A stretch of 64,000 nt of DNA. It comes from an uncultured Paracoccaceae bacterium. Its GTDB lineage: Bacteria > Pseudomonadota > Alphaproteobacteria > Rhodobacterales > Rhodobacteraceae. The translations under genes were made by a program, and so were the position numbers. The stretch spans positions 310,001-374,000 of the forward strand of contig CANMPL010000003.1 of NCBI GenBank assembly GCA_947499715.1. Reading direction: 5' to 3'. Of this stretch, positions 60,222-64,000 are shown one piece after another. The notes under the pieces are model-generated. The model saw only the letters and a list, made by a program, of their open reading frames with translations, searched no databases and was not told where the DNA came from. Every line of letters starts with the position of its first letter. The stretch's first letter is position 1.

Positions 60222-60686
60222 ATGCCTGACGCTGACGTTGATCATCTTTATGAATACGCGCCTGAATTTCTGGCGGACATCCTGCGGTCCGTCAAAACGA
60301 TCGCGATGGTTGGGGCCAGTGCCGACAAGACCAAATTCAGCTATGGCGTGCTGCGGGTCTTGCACGAAACCGGTTATGATATGATCCCGGTCAACCCCAA
60401 TCCAAAGCTTCGCGAAATCCGCGGGATCCCGGTTTTTCATGCGCTTGAAGAGATTGACCGCCCCGTTGACATGGTCGAGGTCTTTCGCCCGAAAGAAGAG
60501 CTGTATCAGATCACGGAACAAGCGATTGCGATTGGTGCGAAAGTGATATGGGGACAGATCGGCGTTTACGATGACCGTGCTGCGCGCTTGGCAGAAGAGG
60601 CCGGATTGAAAGTCGTCATGAATCGCTGCCCCAAGATTGAGCTATTCCGCCCGTTCTGGAAGCCGCGGCTTGATCTGGCGATTTGA
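60222..60686 (+). CDS. CoA-binding protein (YccU-like)
   Basis: 154 residues. Rossmann-type CoA-binding domain: TIAMVGASADKTKFSYGVLRVL (about residues 27-48), IPVNPNPKLREIRGIPVF, VDMVEVFRPKEEL and IGAKVIWGQIGVYDDRAARLAEEAGLKVVMNRCPKIE (C-terminal part). Function unknown. Starts directly after the ferredoxin stop, so part of the same operon. Confidence 0.92.
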   Translation: MPDADVDHLYEYAPEFLADILRSVKTIAMVGASADKTKFSYGVLRVLHETGYDMIPVNPNPKLREIRGIPVFHALEEIDRPVDMVEVFRPKEELYQITEQAIAIGAKVIWGQIGVYDDRAARLAEEAGLKVVMNRCPKIELFRPFWKPRLDLAI

Positions 60687-60687
60687 C

Positions 60688-61112
60688 GTGGGCGCTCGAC
60701 GGACAGAAAACAACGGTAGGCCCCCGAAGATAGCTCAGGACATCTTAAATAGCACCGTGGATATTGTGACGCCGGCCCTGCCATCGGTCCCTGCCCTGCC
60801 GGCAGACGAAGCACTGGCATTGGTCAGTTCGCCCGGCTCTGTTTTTGTCGATCCGCGCGACGGCGCCGAACAGGCAAAGAACGGCCGTGTCCCCGGCGCA
60901 AATGCATCGTCACGTGGGACGTTGGCGTTTCACATCGACCCCGAAAGTCCTGCGTGCAATCCGGCGTTTAATCGGGACAAGATTTATGTATTCTATTGCG
61001 CATCAGGCGGGCGTTCAGACGGGGCGAGGACGCTGGCGATTGATAAGGATATTCCCCGGTTGTGAACCTGACGGGGGCGTTGCGGCATATAAAGTGGGCC
61101 GGGGCGCATTGA
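60688..61112 (+). pseudogene. Rhodanese-domain protein, frameshifted
   Basis: The open frame to 61065 reads ALPADEALALVSSPGSVFVD, GRVPGANASSRGTLAFHID and IYVFYCASGGRSDGARTLA, the rhodanese fold with catalytic Cys in YCASGGRS. It then ends abruptly (DKDIPRL). A shifted frame over 61055-61112 reads VVNLTGALRHIKWAGAH, matching the expected rhodanese C-terminus (NLTGG...W...AG). One indel near 61040-61060 explains both. Start uncertain (GTG at 60688 or 60757). Could also be a sequencing error. Confidence 0.7.
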
Positions 61113-61131
61113 AGCAATTTTGAGGGGCAGG

Positions 61132-61941
61132 ATGGACAAAGCCGTGAACACTGAACCGTTGATCCGCAAGGATGTGGAAGGCGTGGCGGTCCTGACCCTG
61201 AACGCCGCAAAGTCGATGAATGCCCTGTCGGAGACGGTTCTGGCGGCCCTTTCCGAAGCCTTCGATCAGATTGCCACGGATCGCAGCATCAAAGCCGTCA
61301 TTTTGCGCAGTGGCGGTGACCACTTTTGCGCAGGCCACAACCTTAAGGAAATGACCGCTAGACGCACGGATGCTGACGGCGGGTTCCAATATTTTCAGGA
61401 CCTGTTTGCGACCTGTTCAGCCATGATGATGCGGATTGTCCGATTGCCACAGCCGGTGATTGCTGAAGTGAAGGGGATTGCGACGGCGGCGGGCTGCCAG
61501 CTTGTGGCGTCCTGCGATCTGGCTGTCGCGTCAGAGGATGCAAGGTTTGCCACGTCTGGCGTGAACATTGGGCTTTTCTGTTCGACCCCGATGGTCGCGC
61601 TAAGCCGGAATGTCCCGCGCAAACAGGCGATGGAGATGTTGTTGCTGGGCGAGTTCTTACCCGCAGCACGCGCGGCGGAAATGGGGCTGATCAACCGCGT
61701 TGTCCCAGCGAGCGCGTTGGAAGAGACCGCGATGGAGATTGCGCGGATTATCGCAAACAAGTCGCCATCGGCGGTCAAAATCGGCAAACGCGCGTTTTAT
61801 GAACAGGCCGAAATGCCGCTGGAAGAAGCCTATGCTTATGCCGGTCGGGTCATGGCAGACAACATGATGGCACGCGACGCGACCGCGGGCATTGGCGCGT
61901 TCACCCGCAAAGAACCGATGCCGGACTGGACCGGCGAATAG
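61132..61941 (+). CDS. Enoyl-CoA hydratase/isomerase family protein
   Basis: 269 residues from the ATG at 61132 (GAGGGG 5 nt upstream). Crotonase fold: DHFCAGHNLKEMTARRTD (about residues 61-78) forms the first oxyanion loop, KGIATAAGCQLVASCDLAVAS (about 117-137) the second. The usual second-loop glutamates are not obvious, and the pattern resembles the ECHDC3 branch. Reaction unknown. Last of the co-oriented run. Confidence 0.9.
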   Translation: MDKAVNTEPLIRKDVEGVAVLTLNAAKSMNALSETVLAALSEAFDQIATDRSIKAVILRSGGDHFCAGHNLKEMTARRTDADGGFQYFQDLFATCSAMMMRIVRLPQPVIAEVKGIATAAGCQLVASCDLAVASEDARFATSGVNIGLFCSTPMVALSRNVPRKQAMEMLLLGEFLPAARAAEMGLINRVVPASALEETAMEIARIIANKSPSAVKIGKRAFYEQAEMPLEEAYAYAGRVMADNMMARDATAGIGAFTRKEPMPDWTGE

Positions 61942-61989
61942 CCGGATCCGCCACCTAAGGCGTTGATATTCAGTCCTTATCGATTCCCG

Positions 61990-62505
61990 TCAGCCGCTGG
62001 CCTCTTCGGGTTTCTTGGCCGCCGCTTCGGCGTCCTCTTCGGCAACCAATTCCTTTAGACGCTCGACCAAAGCTTCGCGCCGGTCAGCTGAAAGGGTATG
62101 GATGTCCAATACAGCATTACCATCTTTGTGTTTTTGCAAGGCTTCTGGCTGAATCGTGGCAACAGAGGTGTAGCCGTTGGACAGGGCCGCAATCAGATCT
62201 TCGTTGGCCGTTGGGCTATCTTCGCTGCGCAAGACCGCGATACGCAGCCGCCAGTAGGCATCAAAGAAGACGCTGGCCATGCGGCCTGGCTGCACGAATG
62301 AAACGATCCCGACAATCACGGTCGAAATCACACCAAGCCCCTGAGATCCGATATTGAAGAACCCGACCGTTACATCTGCGGCGATCATCGCACCGATCAC
62401 CACCCCTGCGACACCCAGAATGATGTGGAGATACAGCAGCAGGTGATAGTAGAGTTTCCAATACCACAGGCTGTAGTCGGCTTCTTGTCGGACGATGTCG
62501 CTCAT
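61990..62505 (-). CDS. Two-helix membrane protein of unknown function (SLATT-like layout)
   Basis: About 171 residues; second ATG (62505) has the better-spaced GAGGG. N-terminal soluble helix WYWKLYYHLLLYLHIILG, two transmembrane helices (about residues 22-45 and 52-72), a helical region YWRLRIAVLRSEDSPTANEDL and an acidic C-terminal tail. The order helix-TM-TM-helix recalls SLATT/DUF4231 proteins, but similarity is only in layout. No immune genes adjoin it. Confidence 0.7.
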   Translation of the reverse strand: MSDIVRQEADYSLWYWKLYYHLLLYLHIILGVAGVVIGAMIAADVTVGFFNIGSQGLGVISTVIVGIVSFVQPGRMASVFFDAYWRLRIAVLRSEDSPTANEDLIAALSNGYTSVATIQPEALQKHKDGNAVLDIHTLSADRREALVERLKELVAEEDAEAAAKKPEEASG

Positions 62506-62714
62506 CATGATCCCTCAAATCAATTTGTTTCAATGCGCAGAGTTTAATGAGCGAACTGCATAAGTCAAAACCGCCCCCAGCCCGTCAATCTTTGGACGTT
62601 GCCGCAAAGATCTGCCAATTCGCGGCGGAATTTTGCCATAACTTCGCCTGATTTAGCCGTCAGAACCCTTGGCGTAACTGTACTTCGGTCTTGGACGGTA
62701 TGAGGATGATGAAC

Positions 62715-63137
62715 ATGAAACGCTCGATGATGGCGCTTGGATTTGCTGCGACAACAGCGGCATCGGTATTTGCGGGTTCGGTTTCCGCGCAAAGTATGTC
62801 CGATTGCCTTGGTCGTCTTGGAGGGCCACAAACCCACACGATTATGGTTGTCGAAGCTGGTTTTTTCCCGACTGTCACCTACGTGTGCCCCGACGATGTT
62901 ATCATGTTTGTGAACGGTCACACGAACTGGGCGCATTTTAACATTGACTGGGGTTCGTCAAAACAATGGAGCGGTTGGCAATCGCCGGGGGCAAACTACA
63001 ACGGTTTGACCTTTACCGTTGCCGACACGATGGCTGATGTTTCATTCACTGATGTGAATGCCCACCCCTACTACCCAAACGGATACGCCGGCTACATCGA
63101 ATTTGGCATCGCACCACGTGACCTGGACGACCTTTAA
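62715..63137 (+). CDS. Secreted cupredoxin-like protein
   Basis: 140 residues from the ATG at 62715, 9 nt after GAGG. Sec signal MKRSMMALGFAATTAASVFA ending at VSAQS. The mature part, HTIMVVEAGFFPTVTYVCPDDVIMFVNGH then WAHFNIDW, has the beta-strand spacing of cupredoxins with possible ligands His and Cys, but a full blue-copper site was not traced. Periplasmic. Overlaps the convergent peptidase gene by 4 bp. Confidence 0.72.
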   Translation: MKRSMMALGFAATTAASVFAGSVSAQSMSDCLGRLGGPQTHTIMVVEAGFFPTVTYVCPDDVIMFVNGHTNWAHFNIDWGSSKQWSGWQSPGANYNGLTFTVADTMADVSFTDVNAHPYYPNGYAGYIEFGIAPRDLDDL

Positions 63138-63805
63138 TCAGGGGCCAAGATTGGGTCCAGTAATGCGGGACCAGTCGCGCGATTTGAATTGACGGCAGTG
63201 CTGACGCGCTGCAGCACAAGCGCATCTTCGGGTGCGCTTTTCATCAATGTGGCGGCCCCCTTGCCGACTTCGCCCAGCCAAAGCGGCCAGTCGACGGGGT
63301 CAAGGATGACCGGCAATCGGTGATGGATCGGAGACATGGCGGCATTTGCGCCTGTGGTCACAATCGCGCATGTCGTGAGGGTTTCACCTTCTTGTTCCCA
63401 ATCTTGCCAAATCCCGGCCATGGCCATCGGCGCGCCATCTGAACGTGCCACCCACCACGGCAGCGGCGTTTCACCGGGCACCCGTTTCCATTCGTAGAAC
63501 CCATCCGCCACAACCAAGCAGCGCCGTTCGCGGCAAGCCGCGCGGAACGCCGGTTTTTCCGCAATCGTTTCGGAACGTGCATTGATCAGCAAAGGGCCAC
63601 CGCCGGGCTTCTTGTACCACCGCGGGATAAAGCCCCAACGCATCGGACGCAGCCGCCGGGTATCGCCATCAGAGGTCACTGTATGGACTTGCACGGTGGG
63701 GCAGACATTGTAATTGGGCACGTCGGGCAGGTCATTTGACGCGACCGCATCAAAGACCTGTGTCATCGCCTCATGAGGCAGGGTGATCGCCATGCGTCCG
63801 CACAT
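63134..63805 (-). CDS. SOS response-associated peptidase (HMCES/YedK family)
   Basis: 223 residues. Catalytic Cys2 in MCGRMAI, then RWGFIPRW (about residue 56), NARSETIAEKPAFRAA (about 75-90), GFYEWKRV (about 102) and SPIHHRLPVIL (about 157-167). This family crosslinks to abasic sites in single-stranded DNA, protecting them and later self-reversing. Cytoplasmic. Lies just after the partial MttB-like gene on the same strand. Confidence 0.95.
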   Translation of the reverse strand: MCGRMAITLPHEAMTQVFDAVASNDLPDVPNYNVCPTVQVHTVTSDGDTRRLRPMRWGFIPRWYKKPGGGPLLINARSETIAEKPAFRAACRERRCLVVADGFYEWKRVPGETPLPWWVARSDGAPMAMAGIWQDWEQEGETLTTCAIVTTGANAAMSPIHHRLPVILDPVDWPLWLGEVGKGAATLMKSAPEDALVLQRVSTAVNSNRATGPALLDPILAPD

Positions 63806-63819
63806 GACGTCAGTCTAGA

Positions 63820-64000
63820 TCAGAAATCGGTTGGCGCGCCACCTTCGGACTTGCGGCGGTCAACAAAGGCGGTGAGTTCTTCTTTGACCGCGACATCCAT
63901 GGGCGGTTCTTCGAATGTTGCGATGATGTCCTTGAAGACACGGTGGGCCCGCGCGGCTGTCCATTCGCCACCAGCGACTTCCCAAGCCTCAAAATTGCGC
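63820..64000 (-). CDS. MttB-family trimethylamine methyltransferase, C-terminal fragment
   Basis: The frame ending with TGA at 63820 encodes about 60 residues: FEAWEVAGGEWTAARAHRVF, then KDIIATFEEPPMDVAVKEEL and RRKSEGGAPTDF, the characteristic C-terminus of MttB/glycine-betaine methyltransferase-like proteins of Rhodobacterales. The ORF track shows a different frame here (63810-63992), which is spurious. The rest lies beyond the window, so presence or absence of pyrrolysine cannot be judged. Confidence 0.8.
   Translation of the reverse strand, partial: RNFEAWEVAGGEWTAARAHRVFKDIIATFEEPPMDVAVKEELTAFVDRRKSEGGAPTDF

Noticed and set aside
63810-63992. 60-aa ORF at the right edge
   Set aside because: Another frame encodes the clear MttB-family C-terminus ending at 63820.

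Overview
The window reads as chromosomal DNA of a marine alphaproteobacterium of the order Rhodobacterales (Roseobacter group). Supporting signs are the moderately GC-rich coding sequence and lineage-typical gene sets: paired DUF1127 proteins, UPF0262 and DUF2948 proteins, an RNase E/G-maf-infA cluster, znuA//zur-znuC-znuB, a methanethiol oxidase operon, and an MttB-family methyltransferase at the right edge. The assignment is inferred from gene content and is not to species level. Coding density is high. I see no prophage, insertion sequence, plasmid backbone or CRISPR array.

Layout. 1-8.0 kb (mostly minus): partial EamA transporter, yebC, SLC13 permease, EamA transporter, YmdB-type phosphoesterase, an unrecognised protein, 5-formyl-THF cyclo-ligase and mgtE. 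8.1-11.7 kb: guanine deaminase facing 8-oxoguanine deaminase and hisN. 11.7-17.2 kb: XRE regulator, quinone oxidoreductase and LysR, two DUF1127 genes, a Bax-inhibitor-like protein, cupin and rpmG. 17.3-21.2 kb: rnpB RNA, an AmpD-like amidase, an excalibur lipoprotein, gatA and gatC. 21.2-25.0 kb: ceramidase-like protein, UPF0173 hydrolase, two small membrane or secreted proteins, tadA//rluB. 25.1-31.9 kb: terC followed by a co-oriented run (28-aa membrane peptide, xpaC-like, telA-like, DUF2927 lipoprotein, SPFH-GYF protein, cytochrome b561, zinc-ribbon membrane protein) resembling tellurite/stress neighbourhoods. 32-36.5 kb: sugar kinase, dtd and the zinc-uptake regulon with a perfect Zur-like palindrome. 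36.6-41.3 kb: CAP protein, LacI regulator, an 850-bp gene-poor tract, tRNA-Phe, yacG, RNase E/G-like, maf, infA. 41.4-48.5 kb: a membrane protein, then a minus-strand series from murA through hisD to a GNAT, a 29-aa membrane peptide and a nitrilase. 48.6-48.9 kb: tRNA-Thr followed by tandem 112-bp repeats that each carry the 3' end of the tRNA. 48.9-52.9 kb: a retron-type reverse transcriptase heading a compact operon, with a densely structured 200-bp leader. 52.9-64 kb: acyl-CoA synthetase, hydrolase, ABC exporter, tRNA-Gly, IclR regulator divergent from a methanethiol oxidase/ferredoxin operon, a frameshifted rhodanese, enoyl-CoA hydratase, a small membrane protein, a cupredoxin-like secreted protein, an HMCES-type peptidase and the C-terminus of an MttB-like protein.

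Most notable: (1) the retron-type RT with a candidate msr-msd leader bounded by near-complementary a1/a2-like segments; (2) the tRNA-Thr 3'-end tandem array, reminiscent in architecture of the E. coli tyrT/rtT repeats; (3) two copies (about 83% identical) of a 63-bp intergenic element with 11-bp iterons; (4) three copies of a 21-bp palindrome centred on TTCGTCGAA; (5) two tiny, translationally coupled membrane peptides absent from the ORF track.
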